This document shows positions 52,397 to 63,700 of a stretch of DNA of 64,000 bases, piece by piece. The position numbers were made by a program, and so were the translations under genes. Position 1 is the first letter of the stretch. The number at the start of each line of letters is the position of its first letter. The notes beneath the pieces are model-generated. The model had not been told where the DNA came from. It ran no database searches and saw only the letters and a program-made list of their open reading frames with translations. This stretch comes from Xenorhabdus thuongxuanensis (lineage in GTDB: Bacteria; Pseudomonadota; Gammaproteobacteria; Enterobacterales; Enterobacteriaceae), in contig NZ_MKGR01000022.1 in NCBI RefSeq assembly GCF_001908095.1, positions 1 to 64,000 on the forward strand. Reading direction: 5' to 3'.

Positions 52397-53587
52397 ATGA
52401 CTCATCAACAAAACATCAATTATAAATTAATCGGCTTGATGGCTCTTGCCACTGGCATAGTTATAGCTAGTAACTATTATTCGCAACCATTATTAGAAGC
52501 TATAGCTACTTCCTTTTCTCTATCTCACACAAGTGCAGGTTTTATCGTAACTATTGCCCAAATTGGATACGGTATTGGATTATTATTTTTAGTTCCCTTA
52601 GGAGATATGTTTGAACGCCGCCGCCTTATTATTGTCATGACTTTGTTAACTGCTTTTGGACTGTTTATCACTGCTTTTTCACAAAGTTTTTGGCAGATAT
52701 TAATTGGAACACTATTAACAGGGCTATTCTCCATTGTGGCCCAATTATTGATCCCTTTTGCGGCTGCCATAGCTCCTCACCACCAAAAAGGTAAAACAGT
52801 TGGTATTATGATTGGTGGATTGCTGTTAGGCATTTTATCTGCAAGAACTGTTGCCGGATTATTGGCAGAATTCAATGGCTGGCGTACTATTTTCTGGTTT
52901 GCAGGGATCTTATTACTAATACTGGCATCTGTTCTACTAAAAGCATTACCTATCTCTTATCCTGAAAATAAATTATCTTATTTAAAAACTATCCTGTCTG
53001 TATTTCAATTGATAAAATCTGAACCAATACTTCGCCTCCGTGCTTTACTGGGTATGCTGACATTTACTAATTTCGGATTATTCTGGACTTCCGTCACTTT
53101 TTTGCTATCAGCGTCTCCCTTTAACTATTCCGAAGGTGTGATTGGTTTATTTGGGCTAGCAGGGATTGTCGGTGCTCTAATAGCAACCAACGTCGGCCAT
53201 TATGTTGATAAAGGTCAGGCAAAATCAGTAACAAAAATCGGTTTAGCTTTCTTATTACTTTCTTGGTTACCTATGGTATTTGTACAATACTCTATCTATG
53301 GATTAATTGTCGGAATTATTTTATTAGATCTCGCAGTTCAAGGTTTGAATGTTATTAACCAAAGCACAATCTATAAAATACTGCCAGAAGCGCGAAACCG
53401 ACTAACATCAGCTTATATGACAAGTTGTTGTTCAGGTACAGCAATAGGCTCTGTTATTGCTATCTATACTTATAAATATCATGGATGGCTTGGTATTGTT
53501 ATTTCCGGCTTAATTATTTGCATAATGAATTTGGCAATATGGTTTTATATGCATAAACATGAAACCAAAGAATTTCATTCAAAATAG
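52397..53587 (+). CDS. MFS transporter (YgaY-like)
   Basis: 396-residue major facilitator transporter with about 12 hydrophobic segments. Near the start it has NYYSQPLLEAIATSFSLSH, and between helices 2 and 3 PLGDMFERRRLII, the usual MFS loop motif. It resembles the YgaY/YnfM group of putative drug or metabolite efflux proteins. Substrate unknown. Its codons are clearly more AT-rich than those of dusA or plsB, and its flanks are long AT-rich gaps. It stands where E. coli has no such gene, so acquisition by transfer is likely. The ribosome site is weak. Confidence 0.82.
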   Translation: MTHQQNINYKLIGLMALATGIVIASNYYSQPLLEAIATSFSLSHTSAGFIVTIAQIGYGIGLLFLVPLGDMFERRRLIIVMTLLTAFGLFITAFSQSFWQILIGTLLTGLFSIVAQLLIPFAAAIAPHHQKGKTVGIMIGGLLLGILSARTVAGLLAEFNGWRTIFWFAGILLLILASVLLKALPISYPENKLSYLKTILSVFQLIKSEPILRLRALLGMLTFTNFGLFWTSVTFLLSASPFNYSEGVIGLFGLAGIVGALIATNVGHYVDKGQAKSVTKIGLAFLLLSWLPMVFVQYSIYGLIVGIILLDLAVQGLNVINQSTIYKILPEARNRLTSAYMTSCCSGTAIGSVIAIYTYKYHGWLGIVISGLIICIMNLAIWFYMHKHETKEFHSK

Positions 53588-53603
53588 AGAGAAATTGATA
53601 GTA

Positions 53604-53629
53604 TAGTAGCTCTTTTTAAAGAGCTACTA
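53604..53629 (+). terminator. Hairpin after the MFS gene
   Basis: TAGTAGCTCTTT (53604-53615) and AAAGAGCTACTA (53618-53629) form a perfect 12-bp palindrome around TT, 17 bases after the MFS stop. No long T run follows. It probably acts as a terminator or 3' end stabiliser. Confidence 0.6.
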
Positions 53630-54154
53630 GGTTATATAATAATAATCTATCTCTGCCAGCTATTAGTACAAAACGCGATTAATATAAAACGCAAATTTCA
53701 GTATAACTACTATCTTCATCCATTACCTCATCGTCAAATAGATCATGCTTACTAAATATAACCACTAAAATAAATAGCTTTACTTATTAATCATTATAAA
53801 CCATCTCTAATATTATCAATGTAAACTACCATTCCCATCGTTAGTTATGAATAAAACCATATTTAAACAACATATAATTTCAATCTCTAACATAATTATT
53901 CAGATAAATTAGATTGATCTCGCAGAGATTATCCAATATTTTCAACTTTATTTTCTCCGTTTTTTAGCCCATTTTATTGTTCTTATCCACGGATTAACTC
54001 TATTTTCAAGTATTTCATCATGAAACGATAACTATTCTTCTTCACAGGTATATTACATATCAGAAGAGAACTGAACATCATATCGATCCCACTCTCAAGT
54101 TAAAAAACATGATAATATTAAAGTTGTTAGCATCGTGTAGGTGTGAGAGGTGTA
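53630..54154. other. Non-coding AT-rich gap before zur
   Basis: About 525 bases with stops in all frames. I recognise no gene, RNA or repeat. The zur promoter should be at its right end. In E. coli, yjbJ and dinF lie between lexA and zur; neither is found here. Confidence 0.5.
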
Positions 54155-54667
54155 ATGAAAACTATCAATCAAAAAAATTTATTGGCACAGGCTGAAGCAA
54201 TCTGCCTGTCAAGAGGGGTTCGTTTGACACCTCAACGCCTTGAAATTCTTCGTTTAATCACTGAACAGCCTAGCGCGATAAGCGCTTATGATTTGCTGGA
54301 TTTATTGCGTGAAGTCGAGCCACAAGCCAAGCCTCCAACGGTTTATCGTGGATTGGAGTTTTTGCTGGAACAAGGTTTTATTCACAAAATTGAATCCACA
54401 AACAGCTATGTTCTGTGTCATCATTTTGAAGAGCCCTGTCATACTTCGGCAATGTTTATCTGTGAATTTTGTGGTTCAGTAACCGAAAAAGATGCAAAGG
54501 ATATTGAATCAGCTATTCAACAGTTAGCTCAGGGTACGGGATTTCACTTACGAAATAGTGTGATAGAAGTTCATGGTATGTGTTCTTCCTGCCATGAGAT
54601 TGAATCCTGCACACAGCGTAATACATGCCAGCACAATCATTCGGTTGAAGAAAATAAAAAGAAATAA
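54155..54667 (+). CDS. zur: Zinc uptake regulator Zur
   Basis: Fur-family, zinc-sensing repressor of zinc uptake genes. The winged-helix N-terminus (LTPQRLEILRLI, KPPTVYRGLEFLLEQGF) is followed by the dimer domain with zinc ligands. Those include the structural CEFCG and CSSC pairs, HHFEEPCHTSAMF, and a His/Cys-rich tail (CTQRNTCQHNHS). The ATG at 54155 with GAGG upstream gives 170 residues (E. coli 171); the GTG four codons earlier is rejected. Confidence 0.95.
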   Translation: MKTINQKNLLAQAEAICLSRGVRLTPQRLEILRLITEQPSAISAYDLLDLLREVEPQAKPPTVYRGLEFLLEQGFIHKIESTNSYVLCHHFEEPCHTSAMFICEFCGSVTEKDAKDIESAIQQLAQGTGFHLRNSVIEVHGMCSSCHEIESCTQRNTCQHNHSVEENKKK

Positions 54668-54736
54668 GAAAAAACGCTTAAGGCCAAATTGAGTAATGAG
54701 GCGGTCATAACTGATATAATCATATATTTTCAAGTT

Positions 54737-54760
54737 CCCGCTAAACTTAAGTTTAACGGG
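54737..54760. terminator. Palindrome between zur and lexA
   Basis: A 24-base palindrome centred on TTAAG/CTTAA pairs with one wobble in minus-strand RNA (CCCGTTAAAC with GTTTAGCGGG). It lies between the convergent zur and lexA stops and probably serves as their shared terminator. T runs are weak. Confidence 0.45.
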
Positions 54761-54815
54761 TTCTGGGAAAAATGACCGCCCCAGAATGGCAAGCTGCAAT
54801 TATCCGCCTTTACAA

Positions 54816-55433
54816 TCAGAACCAGTCTCCGCTACGAATAACGCCGACGGCCAATCCTTCAATAGTGAAATTCTGTTCGCTCAAATCAACAACAATGGGT
54901 TTAAATTCCGGATTCTCAGCAATCAGTTCAATTTTGTTTCCTGTTTGTTTGAAGCGTTTTACTGTGACTTCATCTTCAATCCGTGCCACAATGACTTGCC
55001 CATTATGAACATCCTGGGTTTTATGCACAGCCAGTAAATCTCCGTCCATAATCCCAATGTCTTTCATGGACATCCCACTGACACGTAAAAGAAAATCAGC
55101 GCTTGGTTTGAATAATTCAGGATCAACCTTATAGTGACTTTCGATGTGTTCCTGAGCCAGCAGTGGTTCCCCAGCAGCAACACGACCGATCAGCGGCAAT
55201 CCTGCCCCTTCATCTTGCTCTTCAAGCAGCAAACGGATACCTCTGGATGCACCAGAGATAATCTCTATCACCCCTTTACGCGCAAGTGCCTTTAAATGCT
55301 CTTCTGCTGCGTTAGGTGAACGAAAACCAAGACGCGCCGCAATTTCAGCACGTGTTGGTGGCATACCCGTTTGCGAAATATGGTCACGCACCAAGTCATA
55401 GACTTGCTGCTGCCTGGCAGTTAATGCTTTCAT
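54816..55433 (-). CDS. lexA: SOS repressor LexA
   Basis: Repressor of the SOS regulon that self-cleaves with RecA-ssDNA. The N-terminal HTH (about residues 28-47, [20 protein letters not shown]), the cleavage site Ala87-Gly88 (RVAAGEP) and the catalytic dyad Ser122 (SGMSMKD) and Lys159 (VTVKRF) are present. The length is 205 residues against 202 in E. coli; the extra residues are in the hinge (EEQDEGAG). Two SOS boxes lie upstream. dinF, which follows lexA in E. coli, is absent. Confidence 0.97.
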   Translation of the reverse strand: MKALTARQQQVYDLVRDHISQTGMPPTRAEIAARLGFRSPNAAEEHLKALARKGVIEIISGASRGIRLLLEEQDEGAGLPLIGRVAAGEPLLAQEHIESHYKVDPELFKPSADFLLRVSGMSMKDIGIMDGDLLAVHKTQDVHNGQVIVARIEDEVTVKRFKQTGNKIELIAENPEFKPIVVDLSEQNFTIEGLAVGVIRSGDWF

Positions 55434-55441
55434 TTCGCCCC

Positions 55442-55478
55442 CTGTTTGTTTATACAGTCAGACTGTGAGTATATACAG
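55442..55478. promoter_or_regulatory. Two LexA boxes upstream of lexA
   Basis: CTGTTTGTTTATACAG (55442-55457) and CTGTGAGTATATACAG (55463-55478) both fit CTGT-N8-ACAG perfectly. They are 21 bases apart, as in the E. coli lexA promoter, and provide autoregulation. Confidence 0.9.
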
Positions 55479-55551
55479 GTAAAGCCGAATTGGGAACCTG
55501 TCAGCATGTAAAAGCAGCTAAATAACGTATTGATGAAAAAAATGCACTACC

Positions 55552-55923
55552 TCAGAGCATAAAATACGACCAAAAGATCATTCCCCAAGTGAACAGCGCC
55601 AAGAGTATGGTGAGCAATACAGCCGCAGACCCCATATCTTTCGCTCGACCTGATAATTCATGATATTCACTACCGATGCGATCCACGACTGCTTCTATGG
55701 CACTATTGAGGATTTCAACAATGACCACCAGCATAACAGAGCCAATCAAGAGGAGTCTCTCAAGTAAGCGAAAATCTAAAGAAAATGCAATGATGATCGC
55801 AAGTATGGCAGCAATTGCTTCCTGCCGAAATGCCGCTTCATTTTGCCATGCGGCTTTGATTCCTTTCGCCGAATATCCAGCCGCTTTAATGATACGGCTC
55901 AAACCTGTTGATTGATTTGCCAT
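55552..55923 (-). CDS. dgkA: Diacylglycerol kinase DgkA
   Basis: Small trimeric inner-membrane kinase that phosphorylates diacylglycerol, recycling it from membrane-derived oligosaccharide synthesis. It has 123 residues and three membrane helices. The active-site segment EILNSAIEAVVDRIGSEYHELSGRAKDMGSAAV is typical of the family. It lies upstream of lexA on the same strand and is divergent from plsB, as in E. coli. Confidence 0.96.
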   Translation of the reverse strand: MANQSTGLSRIIKAAGYSAKGIKAAWQNEAAFRQEAIAAILAIIIAFSLDFRLLERLLLIGSVMLVVIVEILNSAIEAVVDRIGSEYHELSGRAKDMGSAAVLLTILLALFTWGMIFWSYFML

Positions 55924-56060
55924 AAAAATTTTCTTTAATGACCTTCATGATTATATGGATATATAACTTTTAGCTCTTATTATTGTCTTATTTACACAGA
56001 TCTCAAAACCTGTTTCTGGTATCCTTGCGATGCATTGCTAACAAGAGGCTTAAAGCAGTT

Positions 56061-58529
56061 ATGTCAGGTTGGCGTAAAATATATTATAAGTTATTGAATT
56101 TACCACTAAAATTATTAGTAAAAAGTAAACTAATCCCTACGGATCCTATTGCGGAGCTGCGTCTTGATACAACTCGGCCTATTTTATATATATTGCCGTA
56201 TCACTCAAAAACAGACTTATTGACTCTACGTCAACAATGTCTGGCGCAAGATTTGCCTGATCCGTTGAATCCTTTGGAAATTGGTGACACACAGCTTCCC
56301 AGTTGTGTATTTATCGATAACGGTCCACGTGTGTTCCGTTGTTATGCACCAAAACATGAATCTGTGAGAATTTTCCACTCCTATCTAGACTTGCATCATA
56401 ATAATCCCGCTCTGGATATCCAGATGGTGCCAGTTTCCGTCATGTTTGGGCGTTCCCCAGGACGCGAAGGGCAAGAAGGGCATACCACCCCACAATTACG
56501 CTTACTAAATGGCGTACAAAAGTTTTTTGCGACCTTATGGCTTGGACGGGATAGTTTTGTTCGTTTCTCCACACCGGTGTCTTTACGCCGTATGGCCGAC
56601 GAGCACGGTACAGATAATATCATCGCTAATAAGCTCGCCCGTGTGGCTCGGATGCACTATTCCCGCCAGCGTCTTGCGGCTGTCGGGCCTCGTTTGCCTG
56701 CCAGACAGGATCTGTTTAACAAGTTACTGGCATCAAAAGCAATAGAAAAAGCGATTGCTGATGAAGCTCGTAGCAAGAAAATCTCTCCCGAAAAGGCCAA
56801 GCAAAACGCCATCAATATGCTGGAAGAGATTGCTGCGGATTTCTCCTATGAAACCGTACGCTTGACCGATCGAGTTTTAAGTTGGACCTGGAACCGTTTG
56901 TATCAAGGCATCAATGTTCATAACGCTGAACGAGTTCGCCAGTTGGCACAAGACGGCCATGAACTGGTTTATGTTCCATGCCATCGCAGCCATATGGACT
57001 ATCTTCTGCTCTCTTATGTGCTCTATCATCAAGGGCTGGTTCCACCACACATTGCTGCGGGCATTAACCTGAATTTCTGGCCTGCCGGCCCGATATTCCG
57101 TCGTCTTGGTGCGTTCTTTATCCGCCGTACGTTTAAAGGCAATAAGCTCTATTCAACACTCTTTCGTGAATATCTTGGTGAATTGTTTACCCGTGGTTAT
57201 TCGGTTGAATATTTTGTCGAAGGAGGACGTTCCCGTACCGGTCGTTTGCTTGATCCCAAAACGGGTACTCTCTCCATGACCTTGCAAGCCATGCTGAGGG
57301 GGGAATCTCGTCCAATCACGATTGTGCCTATCTATATTGGTTATGAACATGTGATGGAAGTGGCAACTTATGCCAAAGAGCTGCGCGGTGCAACCAAGGA
57401 AAAAGAAGGCTTTTTCCAGATGGTACGCGGGTTGCGCAAATTACGAAATCTGGGACAAGGTTACGTGAATTTTGGTGAACCGATCCCGTTGATACAATAC
57501 CTGAACCAGCATGTACCAGAGTGGCGTGACTCCATTGACCCAATAGAATTTCAGCGTCCAACATGGCTGACTCCAACAGTCAGTAAACTGGCTGACAATA
57601 TTATGGTCAATATCAATAATGCTGCCGCAGCCAATGCTATCAATTTATGCACTACGGCATTGTTGTCATCACGTCAGCGAGCACTTACTCGTGAACAGCT
57701 TATTGAACAGTTGGATTGCTATCTGCAATTACTGCGTAATGTGCCTTACACTGACGATATCACAGTGCCAAACCAAACAGCAGAAGAGTTGCTAGATCAT
57801 GCTCTTATGATGAATAAGTTTGAGGTCGAAAAGGACGGTCTGGGAGATATTATTATCCTGCCACGTGAAAGCGCGGTATTGATGACTTATTATCGTAATA
57901 ATATCCAGCATTTATTGATCCTGCCATCCTTGATTACCAGCATTGTTATGCATCACCGCCGTATTAGTCGCAGTGAATTGCTTAGACAGGTAGCGCTGAT
58001 TTATCCGCTGATCAAGCAGGAACTTTTCATGCGTTACAGTAAGGAAACGCTCTCCGATGTCGTCAATACCTTGATTGATGAGCTGGCACGCCAAGGCCTT
58101 ATCTGCAATAAAGAGCAAGGTATACTAGTGCTGAATCCTGCACGTATTCGCCCACTGCAATTGCTGGCGGCAGGCATCAGGGAAACACTGCAACGTTATG
58201 CTATTACTCTCTCTTTATTAAATGCCACCCCTGAAATCAGCCGTGGTGTACTGGAAAAAGAGAGTCGGATGCTGGCACAACGTCTGTCAGTTTTGCATGG
58301 TATCAATGCGCCGGAATTCTTCGACAAGGCGGTTTTTGCTTGCTCGGTCAATACGCTGCGTGAAGAAGGTTATATTCAAGACAGCGGCGATATGATTACA
58401 ACCAGTGCTCAAGAACTCTATCATGTATTGAGTGAGCTAATGTCACCTGAAATTCGCTTGACGATTGAAAGTGTCAGTATGCCACCAGAACAGAATGAAC
58501 CTGTACAGATAGCGCAAGATCAACCATAA
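56061..58529 (+). CDS. plsB: Glycerol-3-phosphate O-acyltransferase PlsB
   Basis: Inner-membrane enzyme for the first acylation of sn-glycerol 3-phosphate in phospholipid synthesis. Acyltransferase motifs are [12 protein letters not shown] (HX4D), [26 protein letters not shown] and [13 protein letters not shown]. The frame opens at 55983, but the ATG at 56061 ([15 protein letters not shown]) aligns with the E. coli start and gives 822 residues (E. coli 807). The excess is in the C-terminal half. Confidence 0.96.
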   Translation: MSGWRKIYYKLLNLPLKLLVKSKLIPTDPIAELRLDTTRPILYILPYHSKTDLLTLRQQCLAQDLPDPLNPLEIGDTQLPSCVFIDNGPRVFRCYAPKHESVRIFHSYLDLHHNNPALDIQMVPVSVMFGRSPGREGQEGHTTPQLRLLNGVQKFFATLWLGRDSFVRFSTPVSLRRMADEHGTDNIIANKLARVARMHYSRQRLAAVGPRLPARQDLFNKLLASKAIEKAIADEARSKKISPEKAKQNAINMLEEIAADFSYETVRLTDRVLSWTWNRLYQGINVHNAERVRQLAQDGHELVYVPCHRSHMDYLLLSYVLYHQGLVPPHIAAGINLNFWPAGPIFRRLGAFFIRRTFKGNKLYSTLFREYLGELFTRGYSVEYFVEGGRSRTGRLLDPKTGTLSMTLQAMLRGESRPITIVPIYIGYEHVMEVATYAKELRGATKEKEGFFQMVRGLRKLRNLGQGYVNFGEPIPLIQYLNQHVPEWRDSIDPIEFQRPTWLTPTVSKLADNIMVNINNAAAANAINLCTTALLSSRQRALTREQLIEQLDCYLQLLRNVPYTDDITVPNQTAEELLDHALMMNKFEVEKDGLGDIIILPRESAVLMTYYRNNIQHLLILPSLITSIVMHHRRISRSELLRQVALIYPLIKQELFMRYSKETLSDVVNTLIDELARQGLICNKEQGILVLNPARIRPLQLLAAGIRETLQRYAITLSLLNATPEISRGVLEKESRMLAQRLSVLHGINAPEFFDKAVFACSVNTLREEGYIQDSGDMITTSAQELYHVLSELMSPEIRLTIESVSMPPEQNEPVQIAQDQP

Positions 58530-58560
58530 CAAGGCCAAGCTGGTTATGGAAACAAGAAAC

Positions 58561-58588
58561 TAACGGGCGGATAACCGCCCGTTATATT
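58561..58588. terminator. Shared terminator of plsB and ubiA
   Basis: TAACGGGCGG (58561-58570) and CCGCCCGTTA (58575-58584) make a perfect 10-bp stem with loop ATAA between the convergent plsB and ubiA genes. T tracts are short. Confidence 0.7.
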
Positions 58589-58602
58589 AGAGCTACGCCA
58601 TA

Positions 58603-59469
58603 CTAGATATAGCTAAAAAAGATGCCGAGGAATAAAACTAAACCAACGTAGTTATTGTTCATAAATGCCTGAAAACAGGCAGATCTTTCCCTATTTGTGA
58701 TCAATTTCTGCTGATAAACGAATAATACTGCTGCCAGTAATACTGTCCAATAATATATTCCCCCCAGATTCACCATCGCGCCAACTAAGACCAGAATGCC
58801 CAGCATGATGAATTGCAGAATGCCAATTATCAGTTTATCAAAGCGTCCAAAAAGCACCGCGGTCGATTTCACTCCGATTTTCAGGTCATCATCACGATCA
58901 ACCATTGCATACTGCGTATCATAAATTACAGACCAAATAATATTGGCAAAAAATAATAGCCAGCATTCTAATGGTAAGGATTCACTTACTGAGGCAAACG
59001 CCATAGGAATTGACCAACCGTAAGCAGCACCTAATACAACTTGTGGTAAGTGACTGATGCGCTTGACAAAAGGGTAAACCCATGCCAGTGCCAGACCAAC
59101 AAACGACAATGCAATTGTCATTTTATTCAGTGTCAGAACCAACGCAAAAGAAATGAGTATCAGTGTGGCAAACAAGATTTTGCTTTCTTTTTCGGTGATA
59201 TCACCACTGGGAAGAGGACGAGATTTTGTCCGTTCTACATACCCATCAAATTTTCTGTCTGCGAAATCATTAATGCAACATCCCGCCGCACGCATGAAAA
59301 ATACACCGAAAGTAAACACTAACCCTATGTGCAAATCTGGCATACCTTTTGCGGCGATCCACAATGCCCAATATGTTGGCCATAATAGTAATAATGTGCC
59401 AATGGGTTTATCGATACGCATTAAACGGCAATAAGCACGCCATTTATTCCGCGTCATACTGACCTTCAA
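58603..59469 (-). CDS. ubiA: 4-hydroxybenzoate octaprenyltransferase UbiA
   Basis: Membrane prenyltransferase joining the polyprenyl tail to 4-hydroxybenzoate. The two Asp-rich motifs, [15 protein letters not shown] and [12 protein letters not shown], are present, with about eight to nine membrane helices. The likely start is TTG at 59469. It has AGGGGAG at ideal distance and aligns with Met1 of E. coli UbiA; the next ATG, four codons on, has a weaker site. The length of 288 matches E. coli (290). ubiC ends 35 bases upstream. Confidence 0.95.
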   Translation of the reverse strand: MKVSMTRNKWRAYCRLMRIDKPIGTLLLLWPTYWALWIAAKGMPDLHIGLVFTFGVFFMRAAGCCINDFADRKFDGYVERTKSRPLPSGDITEKESKILFATLILISFALVLTLNKMTIALSFVGLALAWVYPFVKRISHLPQVVLGAAYGWSIPMAFASVSESLPLECWLLFFANIIWSVIYDTQYAMVDRDDDLKIGVKSTAVLFGRFDKLIIGILQFIMLGILVLVGAMVNLGGIYYWTVLLAAVLFVYQQKLITNRERSACFQAFMNNNYVGLVLFLGIFFSYI

Positions 59470-59504
59470 TCTATTTCTCCCCTTTAGTTCTGTTGATCTT
59501 AATT

Positions 59505-60011
59505 CTATTTATATACAGGTGAATTCGGTAAAAAAACCTCTGTGAGTAGTAATGGCTTGCCCGACAGCTTCAATAAAGAACGACGTGCCCAACGCCCCCC
59601 CTGTCGGCCTATTTGAATATAATCTCGCGTTAAATTATTACCACTAAAAAGATAACGTCCAAGTGGAACAGTTCCTACATCAACCAATTTTTTATCTGGG
59701 CCAGTGAGTGTTTCCTCAGGAATAACTGTGCGTCCCAAAAGCCACGGGATGTTATCCCCATACAAGACAATTTCACGTAACCAATATTTTTCATTTACAG
59801 GTAAGTGCTCACTTTCATCATTTAACTCTTTCAGAGCGATAAAGTCTTCCCTTAAGGGAGCAACCGATACATGCTGACAATGTTGTTCAAAGCGACGTGT
59901 CATTGAGCCTACTTCCATCAGCCAATCTAAAACAGATCCAGGCAGAAGGTCAGTCTCATTTGATGATAACCAGTGGATGGGGGTTAGATTTAATATTGTG
60001 TCATCTGCCAT
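59505..60011 (-). CDS. ubiC: Chorismate pyruvate-lyase UbiC
   Basis: Removes pyruvate from chorismate to give 4-hydroxybenzoate, the ring precursor of ubiquinone. Typical segments are [38 protein letters not shown] and [13 protein letters not shown]. The frame extends to 60140, but that start lies inside the pgi terminator. The ATG at 60011 with GGGAA upstream gives 168 residues, the family size. It forms a ubiCA operon as in E. coli. Confidence 0.93.
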   Translation of the reverse strand: MADDTILNLTPIHWLSSNETDLLPGSVLDWLMEVGSMTRRFEQHCQHVSVAPLREDFIALKELNDESEHLPVNEKYWLREIVLYGDNIPWLLGRTVIPEETLTGPDKKLVDVGTVPLGRYLFSGNNLTRDYIQIGRQGGRWARRSLLKLSGKPLLLTEVFLPNSPVYK

Positions 60012-60128
60012 TATTATTTTCCCATTGCGGGGAATATCAATTTCCCCGACAGCACAACGAATGGGGAGTGAGGATATCATGTTGCAGACCAATAAAATTA
60101 AAAGTTGATAACAAATTATGTAAATCAC

Positions 60129-60167
60129 AAAAAAACTCACCTTAATAACAATAGTTATTAAGGTGAG
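60129..60167 (-). terminator. pgi intrinsic terminator
   Basis: CTCACCTTAATAAC (60136-60149) and GTTATTAAGGTGAG (60154-60167) form a perfect 14-bp stem with loop AATA. On the minus strand it is followed by seven T residues (60129-60135). It lies 28 bases after the pgi stop. Confidence 0.92.
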
Positions 60168-60195
60168 AAAAGATTAAATAATATGGAGGTTCAGA

Positions 60196-61854
<1,659 letters not shown>

Positions 61855-62119
61855 CTATCAACTGTCAATAAATAATAGGAATTCACAGATTGTAACGGTT
61901 TAATGCTGTGATTTATCTCCCTTTCCTTGTAATTACTGATATTGGTCAAAATAGCCCATAATTTCCAGCCCTAATTGTTGAGATAGGCAAAAACGATAAT
62001 TTCATTTCCATCATGAAAATTATTTATGTTTCATCGTCAAACATTGACTCCGTGCACCTAACCCGATATTTCTAAAAGCCTATTCTCTGAACTATTCTCC
62101 GAACAAAAGGTTATCATCC

Positions 62120-63493
62120 ATGTGTGCTGTTTCATCTCCTAACTCGCAGTATGTGGTAGCAAAATTTGGTGGTACTAGTGTGGCAGATTTTGATGCCATG
62201 AATAATTGCGCCGACATTATTTTGGCGGACACAAATGTCCGTGTGGTTGTTCTGTCAGCTTCTGCTGGCGTAACTAATTTGCTGGTTGCATTGGCGACTG
62301 GCTGCGATAGCGATAAACGGGAGAGCTATCTGAAACAGATCCGTGACATTCAATACACCATTATTGACCGATTGAGTGAAACGGATGTGATCCGTGAGGA
62401 AATTGATCGTTTACTGGAAAATATTGAGATGCTGTCAGAAGCAGCATCGCTCGCTACTTCAGAAGCATTGATAGATGAATTAGTTAGCCACGGTGAAGTC
62501 ATGTCCACCTTATTGTTTGTAGAGTTGCTACGTCAACGCAATACGGATGCCGAATGGTTTGATATCCGTCGGATCATGCGAACCAATGATAACTTTGGGC
62601 AGGCAGAGCCGGATATACTCCAGCTCCATACTTTGGCAATGGAACACCTTCATCCTCGCCTGAAAGATACAATCGTCATCACTCAGGGGTTTATTGGCAG
62701 AGAAGAAAAAGGTCGTACAACCACGCTGGGGCGAGGTGGCAGTGATTATACCGCAGCCTTACTGGGTGAAGCGCTGGGTTTACAGCGTGTTGATATCTGG
62801 ACAGATGTTCCAGGCATTTACACTACTGATCCCCGTATTGTTCCTACAGCTAAACGCATCAACAAAATTGCTTTTGATGAAGCAGCAGAAATGGCAACTT
62901 TTGGAGCCAAAATCCTCCATCCTGCCACATTACTACCGGCAGTTCGCTGTGGCATTCCGGTATTTGTCGGCTCCAGCAAAGAACCACAGGCAGGCGGTAC
63001 AGTAGTCTGTGATAAGACAGGAAATCCCCCACTGTTTCGTGCATTGGCCTTGCGCCGCAAACAAACTTTACTAACATTACATAGTCTGAAAATGCTACAT
63101 GCCAGGGGATTTCTGGCAGAAGTTTTTACCCTACTGTCACGCCACAATATTTCGGTGGATTTAATTACCACATCAGAAGTAAGTATCGCCCTAACGCTGG
63201 ATACCAAAGGTTCCACCAGCACTAATGGCAACCTGCTGACCAATGCGCTACTAACTGAACTTTCTAAATTGTGCCGTGTGGAAGTCGAAGAAGATATGGC
63301 TTTGGTGGCGATTATCGGTAATGAACTTTCGCGGGCAAAAGGATTGGGAAAAGGGATTTTTGGCGTGTTGGAACCATTTAATATTCGGATGATTAGCTGT
63401 GGTGCAAGCAGCCATAATGTTTGTCTGCTCGTTCCTGGTAACGATGCGGAACAGGTCATTCAGACATTGCATCAGAGTTTGTTCGAAGAATAA
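62120..63493 (+). CDS. lysC: Lysine-sensitive aspartokinase III LysC
   Basis: Phosphorylates aspartate, the first step to lysine, methionine, threonine and diaminopimelate. The N-terminal kinase domain has VAKFGGTSVADFDAMN (from residue 13), TTTLGRGGSDYTAALL and WTDVPGIYTTDPR. Two C-terminal ACT domains (from about residue 310) give lysine feedback. The 457 residues are close to E. coli LysC (449), with a slightly longer N-terminus. The 277-base leader shows no lysine riboswitch, unlike E. coli. Confidence 0.96.
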   Translation: MCAVSSPNSQYVVAKFGGTSVADFDAMNNCADIILADTNVRVVVLSASAGVTNLLVALATGCDSDKRESYLKQIRDIQYTIIDRLSETDVIREEIDRLLENIEMLSEAASLATSEALIDELVSHGEVMSTLLFVELLRQRNTDAEWFDIRRIMRTNDNFGQAEPDILQLHTLAMEHLHPRLKDTIVITQGFIGREEKGRTTTLGRGGSDYTAALLGEALGLQRVDIWTDVPGIYTTDPRIVPTAKRINKIAFDEAAEMATFGAKILHPATLLPAVRCGIPVFVGSSKEPQAGGTVVCDKTGNPPLFRALALRRKQTLLTLHSLKMLHARGFLAEVFTLLSRHNISVDLITTSEVSIALTLDTKGSTSTNGNLLTNALLTELSKLCRVEVEEDMALVAIIGNELSRAKGLGKGIFGVLEPFNIRMISCGASSHNVCLLVPGNDAEQVIQTLHQSLFEE

Positions 63494-63517
63494 CAAAATA
63501 AAGTCAAACATAGTGCC

Positions 63518-63547
63518 AGAAAACCCGCATAAAAAGCGGGTTTTCTT
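63518..63547 (+). terminator. lysC terminator
   Basis: AGAAAACCCGC (63518-63528) and GCGGGTTTTCT (63536-63546) form an 11-bp stem with a 7-base A-rich loop. The T residues are part of the stem. Confidence 0.85.
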
Positions 63548-63700
63548 GATCTTGCAAAGAGAATAGTTAAGTAAACTACAACACATCGGATGTGTTTTCC
63601 CCCTCTTTATCATCCATAATAAGAAAACGAAAATAAATTCCATTTTATGTCCATCGCAGCTATCGTTGCTGCAAGCAGACGATTATTCAGAGGGAATCTT

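Noticed and set aside
55983-56060. plsB N-terminal extension of 26 residues
   Set aside because: The ATG at 56061 aligns exactly with the E. coli PlsB start; the upstream part is unlike the family.
59505-60140. ubiC starting at 60140 with a hydrophobic N-terminus resembling a membrane anchor
   Set aside because: The extension reads through the pgi terminator and is absent in the UbiC family. The ATG at 60011 has a ribosome site and gives the normal length.
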